From NCBI GenBank assembly GCA_038049695.1, contig CP142458.1, positions 67,133,501 to 67,197,500 on the forward strand: DNA of 64,000 bases. The letters are read 5' to 3'. Under the pieces are notes generated by a model. That model made no database searches, had not been told where the DNA came from, and saw nothing but the letters and a program-made list of their open reading frames with translations. The stretch is from Cinnamomum chago (taxonomy: Eukaryota; Streptophyta; Magnoliopsida; Laurales; Lauraceae). A program made the position numbers and the translations under genes. Below are positions 43,886-54,762 of this stretch, piece by piece (position 1 is the first letter of the stretch; each line of letters begins with the position of its first letter).

Positions 43886-45199
43886 AAAAAGTATGCCGTC
43901 CTCCATTTGGTGAAAATTCCTAAATGGTAGGTTTGTTCAATGGATGTATTTTTGCTTTATACTTCAAACAATGAGGCCCATGTTCTGGAGATATGGGCTG
44001 GCCACTTGTTTTCCTCATCTACTGTTTATAAATGACTCAATATACAAACATTTAATTGGCTTGTGTGTACGAGTAACATGAGAGTCTCTCTCAATAATTA
44101 ATTATATAAAGTACGTACAATATAAGCTCAAATAATATAAGCAAACGAAGAAGAACAGTTAATCTAACTCGCATCAAGATTATATGAACTGTTATTTTCA
44201 ATTACACACATGAACTGATCTGTCAATGACATATGCTAGATTTGTTTTCAACCCTACATACAGACTTAATATTTAATCTTCTTTTCTGCTTTACAGTAAT
44301 ACAGTCTTGTCTCTTGGCTGAAATCTCAATCTCTCTCTCATTCATTTAACTTGTTTGCGTCTCACCTTTGTGATATCCCACTCATATTATATGCATCCCT
44401 GCATTCCTACGTTTAATAAATGACTCACTTTTCACCCCACTCACATGATTTGTACTATTGAATTGATATGCAATGAAGTATGATAAACCTGATGGTGCTG
44501 TATAATATGATCCTCTTTCTAATAAAGAAAAAGTTAGCTCCAAGCCTACATATGAGTAAATCAGTTTGAAGCTGCTGTGAGAATCATAAAGACAAAAAGC
44601 ATAAGATGCTTCCTCCTTATCCTTAACACTTTGGGCCATATATCATTCGATCCATAGAGGATGGTCCAAAGAAGAAAGAATTCTAATCAAAGAGTTTTTA
44701 ACCATTCAATTTTGTTTATTAAATCACAAAAAAAAAAGAAAAAGAAAAAGATCTAGGGCATCACTCTTATGTCAACTCATCAAAATAACAATGATCCAAA
44801 TTTAGTAGACTTGAGGACCATAAATTTAGTATTTAGGAATTAGGGTTGTTCTATTTGGAGGTTCACCTATACTAGGTGTTGTGTTCTTGACAGTTGTGAG
44901 TGGCGTATTTGCTTGTTTTAAGGTTTTAATCAATGCATGGAAAGGCAAAAAGAAAGAGAGTGCATGGCATAGAGTAGAAGGGTTGGTAGATGTCAATTCC
45001 AAGATAATCTTGCTTTAACAAGTTTTCACCAAAAGGGACTTGATTATAATGGAGGTTGAGAGTGGAGTAGTTTTGTCTCTTAAATGTACAAAACCTACCT
45101 TTTAAAATCTTATGTCCTTTTATGGGGTCTATCTTGTTTCACCAATCTGGATCGAGCATACACATGGTAGGTAGTGTTAAGTTATGAATTAGGTGAAAG
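43886..45199. other. Stretch without a recognised gene
   Basis: AT-rich DNA; nothing coding recognised on either strand. Confidence 0.4.
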
Positions 45200-45200
<1 letters not shown>

Positions 45201-45254
<54 letters not shown>

Positions 45255-45293
45255 AGGTGAAAGATCCTCTCTCTCTCTCTCTCTCTCTCTCTC
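45201..45293. repeat. Duplicated CT microsatellite
   Basis: About 25 CT units, then TTAGGTGAAAGATC, then about 14 more CT units. The words TTAGGTGAAAGATCCTCTCT precede both tracts, so flank and repeat were duplicated together. Confidence 0.85.
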
Positions 45294-46481
45294 ATGAACA
45301 CACACAATTAGGTGAAAAATCTCAGACATTTTTGTGTTAGTTGTTCCAGGTTCAAGACTTCATTATTCCCTGTCCCTTCTGTGAATCACATCCTAATTTA
45401 TTTTCTGTTTGTAAGACTCTTTTTTTTTTTTGGTAAAAGTTTGTAAGACTTATGGATCAGTTACATTTAAAATGTATGTTCCCAACTGGGGTGGGCCATG
45501 CAACACGGATCACTACATATTGTGGCTAGGATCTATCATTAGATATTCTGTGAAACGACCATAGAGAGTGTCTCAGAATAGATATCAAGATCTTGGATCC
45601 TGAGCTGTAGTCTCCACATGTAGAAACTTAATTTAAACTAGAGGAAATGTACGTCTTTGTAGTTACATGCCAAAAGTATGTATACATTAATTAGTTTATT
45701 TAAAGGGTTTTGACATATATATTAGTCCTCTTTAAACCTAGTTTCTCAATTTTATAACTAAAATTCAGATTATGTTGTCAAAGTCGGTTGACTCAGGTCA
45801 ATATTTTTTTAAAACCTTTTTGCCCAATTCCCATAATATCATTGGATCAGTGTACGTCACAAAAATGATAAATTCCAAGGTATCATGGGGTTGTCCATGA
45901 TATCATGGTTTTTATGCAGTAGCCGAGGGAAAAAAACTCTGAATGATAGAACTTCAGAAATGGCGGTCAAGTTTGTCTTTACTCTCCACAATGTCATTTT
46001 TCATGTTTGATAAAGAATGAATTCACTTACTAGTTGCAGAAAGTATATGATACATAAACTAGTAAATCCCAAGATATCATGGGATGTGTGCAAGATAGTT
46101 AAAAACATAATGTTTACGGGAATCAGTTGACTTTGGTGACATTAATTGAATTCTGATAATGAAATTGAGAAAATTAGATGTAAAGAGAACTAATATGTCA
46201 AAATCCCTTTACTCAGTAAGTGCGAGATTTAGGGAAAGCATAATGTAGTATCGATGTTTGTGCAAGTGTGTAGAGGCATTCAAGACCATGAACGCCATGA
46301 GTTGGTGAACGAGGAACCATGCTATGGAAAGAGCTAATGTACATGAAAAAGGATCTCCCGTGGGGCCACCCTTGCCCAAGCACCATCCTTGAGCACCACT
46401 TATAAAAACTCCTTTGCGGGGCCCACTTGGCCTAGCCAAATATGGGGAAGCAACGATCTATCCTTGTATATATAATCATAT
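45294..46481. other. Stretch without a recognised gene
   Basis: AT-rich DNA; no coding signal. GCGGGGCCCACTTGGCC at about 46417 resembles transposon sequence. Confidence 0.4.
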
Positions 46482-46489
46482 GCAGCTAC

Positions 46490-46945
46490 TACGGTTGAAC
46501 AGAACTGGACCGCAGACTGGACCGGACCGCAAAACCAGACCGGACCGGATCGGATTTGTGGTCTTTACAGCACAAATCCGGTCCGGTTCCAACCGGATTT
46601 GAAAGACCGGTTATATCCGGTCCGGTCCAGACCTTTTAAAAACCGGTCTGGACCGAACCGGACGGGATTAATAATAAATATTTTTTTTAAATTTTTTTAA
46701 TACAAAACTTTAAGTATATAAAATTCCTAAGTCAAATACCCTAGTGAAATTGAAGATCTGGCTTCTTACATCTGGAAAAAGAGGCAGGAAATAGGCTGAA
46801 AATGAAAAAAATAAAATAAAAACTTAGGAAAAAAAAAAAACAAATGAAACCGGTCCGGACCACTTAAGTGGTCCAGACCGGACCGTTTTGGACCGGTCCG
46901 GTCCTCTCATTTAAGCCGGACAGGAAATCCGGTTGTGCAGCCCTA
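46490..46945. mobile_element. hAT MITE made largely of CCGG/GGACC motifs, 8-bp TSD
   Basis: 456 bp bounded by a perfect 8-bp duplication GCAGCTAC (46482-46489 and 46946-46953). The left end TACGGTTGAACAG and right end, reverse complement TAGGGCTGCACAA, are hAT-type inverted repeats. Both outer thirds are saturated with ACCGGTCC, CGGTCCGG, GGACCGG and their complements. The AT-rich middle (46670-46850) lacks them. No ORF of interest. Confidence 0.85.
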
Positions 46946-46953
46946 GCAGCTAC

Positions 46954-47305
46954 CCCTCGCCATATTATAGCGAGGGCAACATAGTGGGGCTGACTTGATG
47001 ATCCATCCAAACCATCCACTCACACGAAATCCCTTGAATTACACTGGATCCATTGAGTTTTCACTGATCCAAATGGACATGGCCCTTTGATAGAGTGTCT
47101 TTTTTTTTTCTTTAATATAAAGTTGTTAAATTCGTGAGCCATGGATCAAGGGAATACTAGCATGGGATTGACCCCAAATTTGATATATGGCCTCATCCAA
47201 AATGTCTCTTTCCATTCCCCCACAGTCGAGTGATTAGTGGATCCCCAAATGAGCCCCATCAAGTTTGTCTCTCACCATATGGTGAGGGATGGATGCACAT
47301 AATAT
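46954..47305 (-). mobile_element. Inverted copy of the 33184 repeat
   Basis: The reverse complement gives CATCCATCCCTCACCATATG, GAGAGACAAACTTGATGGGG, TTTGGGGTCAATCCCATG and CATTTGGATCAGTGAAAAC in the same order as 33190-33460. It directly follows the TSD of the hAT MITE. Confidence 0.6.
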
Positions 47306-47581
47306 AACAAAGTTATGATTAGATGAGATCAATTAAGTTAGAGAGATTGACCATCGGTGAGCGGGTGACTATGAATCGACTCGAACTTTATTAAAAATTG
47401 GCACCCTTGTGGAATATGAAGGGCGTAAATGGGGCTTACACCAATTCAAGCAGAGGTACACACTACATAGCGTCCGAGTATTTTTTCAAAAAAAAAAAAA
47501 AAAAAGGCCCATCCTATTTGGATCCACTGGGTTGCATGATTATCATGGATGTCCATTAAATGGAAAGATGTATATGAAACC

Positions 47582-47583
<2 letters not shown>
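47306..47583. other. Stretch without a recognised gene
   Basis: AT-rich spacer with a poly-A run of about 17 bases near 47490. Confidence 0.4.

Positions 47584-47622
<39 letters not shown>
47584..47622. repeat. TA microsatellite
   Basis: About 19 AT units. It makes artificial Tyr-Ile frames on both strands. Confidence 0.95.
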
Positions 47623-47625
<3 letters not shown>

Positions 47626-48579
47626 AAATTCTGACTCCATAAGATCATCCTTAACCTTTGCTCCATGACCCTCAAGATGGACTCCATGGCAAAAAAAATA
47701 AAAGATAGAAGAAGGAGCATTTTTAAAATGGGGTGTTTAGGAGAATTCCTATATCTATAATTATATTGATTTTTCCATATTTCTATTGAAGAAGACAGAA
47801 GTAAAGGAGGTGGGTGGTTGGGTGGCCCACGGCCCGACCACATAGGGAGGTCAAAGCCCGAGCCGTTCGGCGACCGCAGCGCGGTCGTCTCAGACTACAA
47901 GGTAACAAAGTAAAGAAAACCCCCCTAACTTTTTCCTTACGCGTCTTAACTCTCACTTCCATAAAAATTATTAAAACAAAGTTGAAGAAAACCACATCCC
48001 CTCTTTTTCACTTGCAAGCAAACATCCTCTCTCTCTCTCTCTCGCCCTCTCCTTCTCCCTGTCTACAACCTATATGTAGATGTAGGTAAGCCCCTTCCAC
48101 GACACAAGCGTCCTTCTTCTTCTTCCTCTTCTTCTCACTGGCTACATTTGGATCTGTTTCTTTTGCTTTTCTGGGTCTGTCTCTGTCTCTGTAGTCAGTG
48201 TATAGAGGTTTTTTTTTTTTACCTTCTTTTTTTATAGTTTTTCTCTCCATCTCTCACTTTTCATCTGGGTACCTGAGATTATGTCCGAATTGCTGATTGA
48301 GTACCTTTAAAATCAATCTCTTGTGGTCTCTTTCTCATACCGAAAATAAATACTTCTTCTTTGAGTCTGATTATTTTGTTTGGTGGGTAACTGCTCTTTC
48401 ACTTTATAGACCTTGATTGTGCAGCTGATTAAGCATCTCCTCTCTCTCTTTCTCTCTCTCTCTACCTGTGGAATTTGATTGCTAAATAGACACTGACTGA
48501 CCCATCTCAATCCCTTTCTAAATCTTGTATCTTTGGCCTTTTCTTTTTCAACCCCTCCTCTCTCTCTCTCTGCATACAG

Positions 48580-48640
48580 GATATGATGCTTCTATCATCT
48601 CTGACCACAAGATATGATGCTTCTATCATCTCTGACCAAA
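48580..48640 (+). repeat. 31-bp tandem duplication in the IAA33 leader
   Basis: The unit GATATGATGCTTCTATCATC plus TCTGACCACAA at 48580-48610 is followed directly by a second copy at 48611-48640, differing only near its end (TCTGACCAAA). The near-identity suggests a recent event. Confidence 0.9.
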
Positions 48641-48675
48641 GGCAATCAATGACATTAATGGCATTGAAGGAGTAA
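48583..48675 (+). promoter_or_regulatory. Possible 30-codon upstream ORF before IAA33
   Basis: ATGATG at 48583 opens a frame ending TAA at 48673-48675, 166 bases before the IAA33 start. Because the duplicated unit is 31 nt, the same DNA is read in two frames, giving MLLSSLTT then DASIISDQ. Whether it lies in the mature leader depends on the unmapped transcription start and possible leader intron. Confidence 0.4.
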
Positions 48676-48841
48676 AACGAAAGCACGAGGTAAGGGCAGT
48701 TGCAGAGCAGCAGCTGACTCTTCCGACATTTGTGCTCGTACAAATAGACCGAAAGGAAGGAAAGAAGTTAGTTTTTGATCTTCATCTACTTTTGGAAGAA
48801 AAAAGAAGAAAAAGAGACTGAAACAACAAAGACAGCCCACC

Positions 48842-49752
48842 ATGAACAGCTTCAACTCCCATCAAGAAGCCTTCAATACAAGCTCCAGCTCTACCAACTT
48901 CTACACAAGGATGCTTGGTGCAATCCCAGCCGTCCATCCATCTCCATCCCTCCCCATCTCTCGTCGGAACGTCCTCGATTTCTTCGGGGTCGAAGATAAG
49001 GCGATGTCGGCCTTAATCCCGCCGGTGACCGTTGTGTTCGACGGCCGGTCCATCTGCCAGCGCATCCACCTCCACAAGCATTCCAGTTACCAGAGCCTCG
49101 CCCGGGCTCTGCGTCAGATGTTCGTAGACGTCAACGGCGATGCCGGGGTGTCGCCGGATTCCGACCTCTGCCTCTCCAACGCCGTTCCTGGCCATCTGAT
49201 TGCTTATGAGGATATGGAGGGTGATCTCCTCCTCGCCGGCGACCTCCATTGGAAGTATGTATGATTTCTCACAACAGCATTTCATGTTTATCATCATCAT
49301 CATCTACACCATACAATCTTTTACCAACAGTTAAAGACTGTAAATTGAAGGACTCAAACAAGTTCTCAATAAATAAGATGTAGACAAGCCATCGCAACAT
49401 TTTTCTTTTGGATCGGACTTCTTACATTTCTAATTTATGTACTGCATAGTATATCCACAAATGACTGTGCCTAACGTTTAATTCATGCTTTGTACATACT
49501 ATAGTAACTAAATCAAGAAACCACCAAATTTACTATCTAATATGAATGTTTGGGATTTGTGTAAATGTTACGATATAGTTGGGATTGTTAATCTACATCT
49601 TTTGTTCTTCTTGTGTTATGCTGTATATGTTGATCTAATTCATGTCAATTGTAAATTTTTAATATGCACGCAGGGATTTTGTTCGGGTTGCAAGAAGAAT
49701 CAGAATAATTCCGGTGAAGGAAAATCCTCGAAGGGTCTTCCGTGGACCATAA
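48842..49752 (+). CDS. IAA33: IAA33-type Aux/IAA protein, two exons
   Basis: Exon 1 is 48842-49254 and exon 2 is 49674-49752. The intron has GT (GTATGT) and AG (GCACGCAG) ends and splits a Lys codon; the product is 163 residues. Residues about 61-153 are the PB1 domain (Aux/IAA domains III/IV): PPVTVVFDGRSICQRI, SYQSLARALRQMFVD, AVPGHLIAYEDMEGDLLLAG with the acidic D-x-E-x-D cluster, then WKDFVRVARRIRIIPVK. There is no LxLxL EAR motif and no GWPPV degron, which defines the non-canonical IAA33 type. In Arabidopsis IAA33 acts in the nucleus and competes with canonical Aux/IAA partners for ARFs. The start MNSF matches the family N-terminus. Assigned from recalled family sequence; very likely correct. 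Confidence 0.92.
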
Positions 49753-51360
49753 GGTTTACTGTAAATGTAACTTGGGGAAAGGAAGAGAAATGACACAAGG
49801 AAAAGAAGAAAAAAAAACTAATTGTAAGGAAATGTGAATTAGGGTTTTGTGAGATCTTGGTCAAGACTTGGTAATTAAAGAATATAATCTTTTATCAACC
49901 AAATGTGTTGTGCCTCCTTGGTTTGATAGATCTTCTCTATGTTGAATTATGTCTTTAAATGCTACTTCAACTTCTAATTTGGATACAGATATGATGGTAA
50001 ATCTTTTATGTCTTTATATATTGCCATCACCCTAAATGAATTGGTTGTTTCCTGGTCCCCAAAAGCATCGCAGATGTTCATTTTCAGAAAGCTCAGTTGA
50101 GAATCTGACTAAACACTTGACATCAAGTTTTTAATTTCATTCAATGAGATATAAATTTTTGGGCACTTTTCTTTATTTCAAGCATTTTTGGTAAGTTGTT
50201 GTGTTCCTTCTGTTTATAGTTGACAAATCAGGTTCTGAGCTACTGCAAGAACTTGTAAATGTTCCTTCTTATGTAATTTTTGGTATTTGAGGCAAGAGAA
50301 TATCAATGGTCTGATGAATGGGAAACAACTTTTCCACCATAATTTTTTCCGTTTTTCTTTCTTGTCAGAATGATGGAAAAATAGTATTCTCTAGCTTAGG
50401 GTGATCAATGATGTTCCCTATGACCATTTTATTTCATTTTTTTTTTCTTTTTTAACACCATGTGTTTGTTTGTTTACATGAAATTTATGATCAAATGAGC
50501 TCTACCTATTATCATAGAAGAGGTGTGGGGTGAAGGATGTAGGGTAGTAATGTGGATGCCTAGGATTTAGATTACCCAAGTGATGGCTGTGTATTTATTT
50601 CTTATCTTCCTTTGATTCAATTCTCATTAAAAGGAACGTTATTTGATGCTCTATTTTGAATACTTACCTTTTATTCTTCTTTTAATTATAACTACATATT
50701 CTGAAGTCCTAGAATTAGATTATATGAAACAAATAGGCTTGTTATCTATTTGGTAAATTTATTTTATCAGTGAAGTGAATTAAATTGTCAAATCAAGAGA
50801 TAATAAAAGAAAAGATGATCCAATCAAAAGTAATAAATTTTAAAAATCAATTCTTCTTTCTACAAAAAGAAAGTAAAATGAGTCATTTTTTCATGCCATT
50901 AAATGACAAAAAATCTCATTCTTTTTATAAAAGAAAAAGGCAAAAAGCTACGACACTAAATAACACAAATTCATAAATTTCTTTTTTATATATCATTTAG
51001 TACTCTATGATATAACCCTTCAATTTTTATTTTCTCTTGATTTAATCATTCACTTCACTTCATTAGTAAAGTAAATTCATCAAATAGGGGCAAGATATCA
51101 ATCTTGAGGGAGATAAAGTAATCTACTTATTTTGTAGCTAAATTATAGAGTGGATGATCAGATTTCTGCAGAATCTATACACCTGATTTGTGGGGCCTAC
51201 CTCGCAAAAGCAAAATCAGGCCCCAATGTCGCTACTCTTGAACGTCACCTATCTTCCTTTATCTAAAATTTGGCCCCTTCCCACACAAACACACCTTAAA
51301 TTCTTACAAGGATAAGATTTCTCTAGGATGATAACAGCATAATTGAAAGCAGGAAGAACC
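49753..51360. other. IAA33 3' flank and stretch without a recognised gene
   Basis: The first few hundred bases are the probable 3' UTR. A segment at about 50520-50720 resembles the 26000-26470 repeat. No other gene is seen. Confidence 0.4.
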
Positions 51361-51365
51361 GACAC

Positions 51366-51605
51366 TTGAAAACAAGAATTGGAAGAAAAGTCCATTTAGG
51401 AAAGTTAAAAAAGAATGTTGGTTGTGTTTCTGAATCACAAAAAACAAATCAGCCACGAGTGTCAGCAATGATGGATTTGACATTGTCTCACAACGGAGAT
51501 GCCCCTACATCTGATACATATGAATGCAAGGCCTGTGGCAGATCCTATCCCATAGATGGGTGCAGTGAAAATCCTAGTTGTCCAGCTTTTTGGATGTTTG
51601 TTTAA
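51366..51605 (+). CDS. Small Cys-containing ORF (doubtful)
   Basis: An open frame whose ATG codons start near 51468 (MMDLTLSH) ends at TAA 51603-51605. It carries TYECKACGRSYPIDGCSENP followed by SCPAFW, with a Cys-x2-Cys pair and two more Cys, which might bind zinc. The upstream part lacks an ATG. I do not recognise a family; it could be a fragment of a decayed gene. Confidence 0.2.
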   Translation: MKTRIGRKVHLGKLKKNVGCVSESQKTNQPRVSAMMDLTLSHNGDAPTSDTYECKACGRSYPIDGCSENPSCPAFWMFV

Positions 51606-54600
51606 CATTCAAATCCTTCGGCATGTGAAGTCTAAAAGAGAATGTTGGGGTAAAAGTCCATCATCGTTCCGGGGTTTTCAATCACCAACTGATTTTAAAA
51701 TAAGTAGTATCTCAATGGGATATAAAATCCTATAAGTGATCTCAGAACTTGGTAGATCGGGTGTTAGGAGGTGTAAGATCCTACAAAAAAATATTTCACA
51801 TGAAAAGAAAGTATGACAAGGAGAGCATGAAGTCAGTTGCATCATCAATCGAACTGAGAGATAATTTGGAGACGATGTTTTGAAGTGAAAAAAAGAATGG
51901 ACGTGATGTTACAATTTGCAACAATGCAGCTAGACCTTAGTCCACTGTAATAAAGAATCAATGGCCTTCTTGTCCATTTTAGGACTAATTATCATGACTG
52001 GCGTTACAAGAATTGATGTATCTAAAAGTTCTACCAATTCTAGTATTTGATCCAAGAAATCTGTTACTATGAAAAGCTCCACCAAAATTGTTCCAATTGA
52101 GACAGAACTATTAGCTTTTTGAAGAGTTAGCTTTTTGAAGAGTATGCTATCCGATTTTCAACTTCAATTGTTCACCAAAAACTCTACACAGCAGTTATTT
52201 CATGGGAGAAATCAAATTCCCGCATACATAGATGACATGGGCGAAAACAAAGTACGATACTCCTAATTTCCCCAAATTGTCAATTGTACCCACAATTAAT
52301 ACTACTAAGTTATTTTCATAATATCTTACCCATGCATAATTTTGAGATCCCTTGGCCCTACTTAGATATGGAAAATCTACTTAGATTGAACCCACATCTT
52401 ATTTAAATCCTTGACAAAGAGGGTCGACCAAAACAGAGGAATTCATTTTAGTGCATCCATTCAATGACCTAAGAAGCACTTATAAAAGGCACATTCATGG
52501 AACCCACATCCAATTGAAAGGTGGAGTTGGAGTGTAAAAGATGAGAAAGAGATGATGATAGAGCAGGAGAAGAAAAAGGTAGTTCAGAGAGATGGACCGA
52601 CCGAGATCTTTCTAATCGGAAAGGTCATGTCAACGGTCGAATCACCGACTCACGTGCGGTTTCCCCGTGACCATGGGGGTATTTGGTGATCACCTTATCA
52701 TATTATTTTAGTACTGCGTCCCTCTCACTGCCAGCCAGACGGATGCGTGTTAGGCTCGCCTTTGACGACAATTATGATGCTCTTCGGGTGCACTCTAAAA
52801 TAGTTTTTCCCTTGTTTGATGACATCCTTGTAACATGGTGTCTCACAGTGGATGCTTTGGTGGTAGAAAGGAAGAATAAATAGTTTAATGTCGGTGTGAG
52901 TAGTGAGCACCATGACTTTTATGAGAAATTTTTTTTTAGCCATCATAAGAGGGTTTCCAACTTTTATTTTGATGAGATTAACCCCTTCGGTCTAGAGGAG
53001 CCGAATAAACTCCCATATAGTCCCAATATGATCGTGCAATTTCAAACATATAATCTCCAAATGTAAACCGTGGTTTTAAGCCTATTGAGCAACCACTTAG
53101 AATTTATGACTCTTAATAGAATGGATGGACAGGATTGAATTTCCACTCTAGCTCAGATGACTTTCAATGGCTTTTATGTTTTTAGCTAATTCAATAGTGA
53201 AATGTCAACATATTAACAGTAGATGGTATGAGTAATTCATTGTGGTGTGAGCCTGTGAAGTTTAAAAACTAAAGGTGTGGGATCGATCATGATCATCTGC
53301 AAGTAGTCAAACCTTTGGGATCTACTTGGCCCACTCTTTGATATAGTTAAAATATCTATATTTACTCTCCATAAATTAAGGCCTATACCCAAATTTGACT
53401 TTCATTCAAGCTGGGGAGAACTCTTTTATGATGCAAATTCGGTACCATTCAACTTCAATGATCTTTTAACAAAACAAGAAATTTAATGATCACTAGCCTT
53501 ATAGATAAGATATTCTCATCTTATTTTTATATTTATTATTATTAATTAATCAATTTGCATACAAGTAGGCAGTTTGGAGATATTTGAAGCCCCTTTATCT
53601 CCATAATTGTCATATTTATAATAAGTGGGGCTCATTGCCTAAATTTAGTGGTGGACGTAAGATTTTCATTTGAAGAGTGCGAATGATGGCATAATGCTAT
53701 TCTCTTCGTTATTTTATACTTGAAAGGGGACAGGGGTTTATTTCTAATGGAGCCAGGCATAATTTTTGACACCTTTTCCAGGTCAAATGGGGGCTGCCCC
53801 CAAAACCCAAAAGGTAGGTCTGCCCAGGGCCAAGTTGTTCCATGCATAGAAAAAGTTGCTTGTAAATGCTATGGGATTCGTGAAAGTTCACATAAATATG
53901 AAATGCCAAGTTATAGTCTAAATTTAGTGTTTGTTTGGTATAAGAGTTTTATACGTTCCATAATGAAATTGTACCATCTCATGATAACACGGGAATATCT
54001 TATGTGATTTTTAATTGATAGAATGAAATTTATATACGCCGGGAGTTGGTGGAATGGCATAAGGCATGAATTTGCTCTTGTCATTTTCTTATCAAAACCG
54101 CCCCAAAATCTTTTAGTGTGCGTTTATGTGGGTTTAACAAACGTCACCTAGGAGATTAGTTTTATTGGGTCAAAGACCTTACAAAATGAAAATGATAAAA
54201 TATTGTAAAATCGACTTTGTTCTTGCCTCATTACTGAAACGATATGCCCAGGGTAACATTAAGAAAGTTGGATTCTACTATAACTTTTCATTTTCTCCTT
54301 GTAAAAAAAAAAAAAAAAAAAAATCATTTTTCCCAATCTTTAGCGAAAAACACCCTATGGAAACAATGAATAATCTCAGTCAGAAAGAAAAGCATTAGAC
54401 ATTTCATGGTCTATTTCTTTACTTGAATCCAAAGAACATATATCTCCAGAATTTGTAAATGCCCTAGTGTGGTGGAATCTCTAAATCCTCCTTTGTACTT
54501 GAGCATTGAGGAATCTCATAAAAAAGAAAAGAATGCGGAATTTCAAGATTCTACTAGGGCATTTGAGAACTTTTAAGGCCCATTTTTATACTGGAGTTCA

Positions 54601-54762
54601 TGAAATCCCCAAACAGAGAATTTTCATATTCTGTAGCATATACTAGAATTCCATAATGCTCTTTTGTGTTTAAGCATCCAAAAATTTCATAAAAAACAAA
54701 GCGGCTGAACTCGAGATATTCGAAAGGGCATTTGAGGAATTCTAGTATAAACGTAGTCCTTT
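51606..54762. other. Stretch without a recognised gene
   Basis: AT-rich DNA. Two loosely similar blocks at 54420-54560 and 54580-54750 share AGAATTTG/AGAATTTTC, GCATTGAGGAATCTCATAAA/GCATCCAAAAATTTCATAAA and AGGGCATTTGAG. A poly-A run of about 21 bases starts near 54303. No gene was recognised. Confidence 0.4.

Larger units (their letters stand above)
47880..48841 (+). promoter_or_regulatory. IAA33 upstream region and leader
   Basis: CT-rich tracts (48030-48060, 48435-48465, 48555-48572) are typical of a plant 5' leader. A leader intron is possible: donor-like TAG|GTAAGCC at about 48085 and acceptor-like CTGCATACAG at 48579. TGTCTC, the auxin-response core hexamer, occurs near 48178, but within CT-rich DNA where it arises easily. 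Confidence 0.4.

Noticed and set aside
46490..46945. CCGG array considered as a CRISPR-like or satellite array
   Set aside because: There are no spacers of constant length; the element has hAT ends and an 8-bp target duplication, and the organism is a plant.
47409..47843. Frames with Tyr-Ile runs on both strands
   Set aside because: They are translations of the TA microsatellite at 47584-47622.
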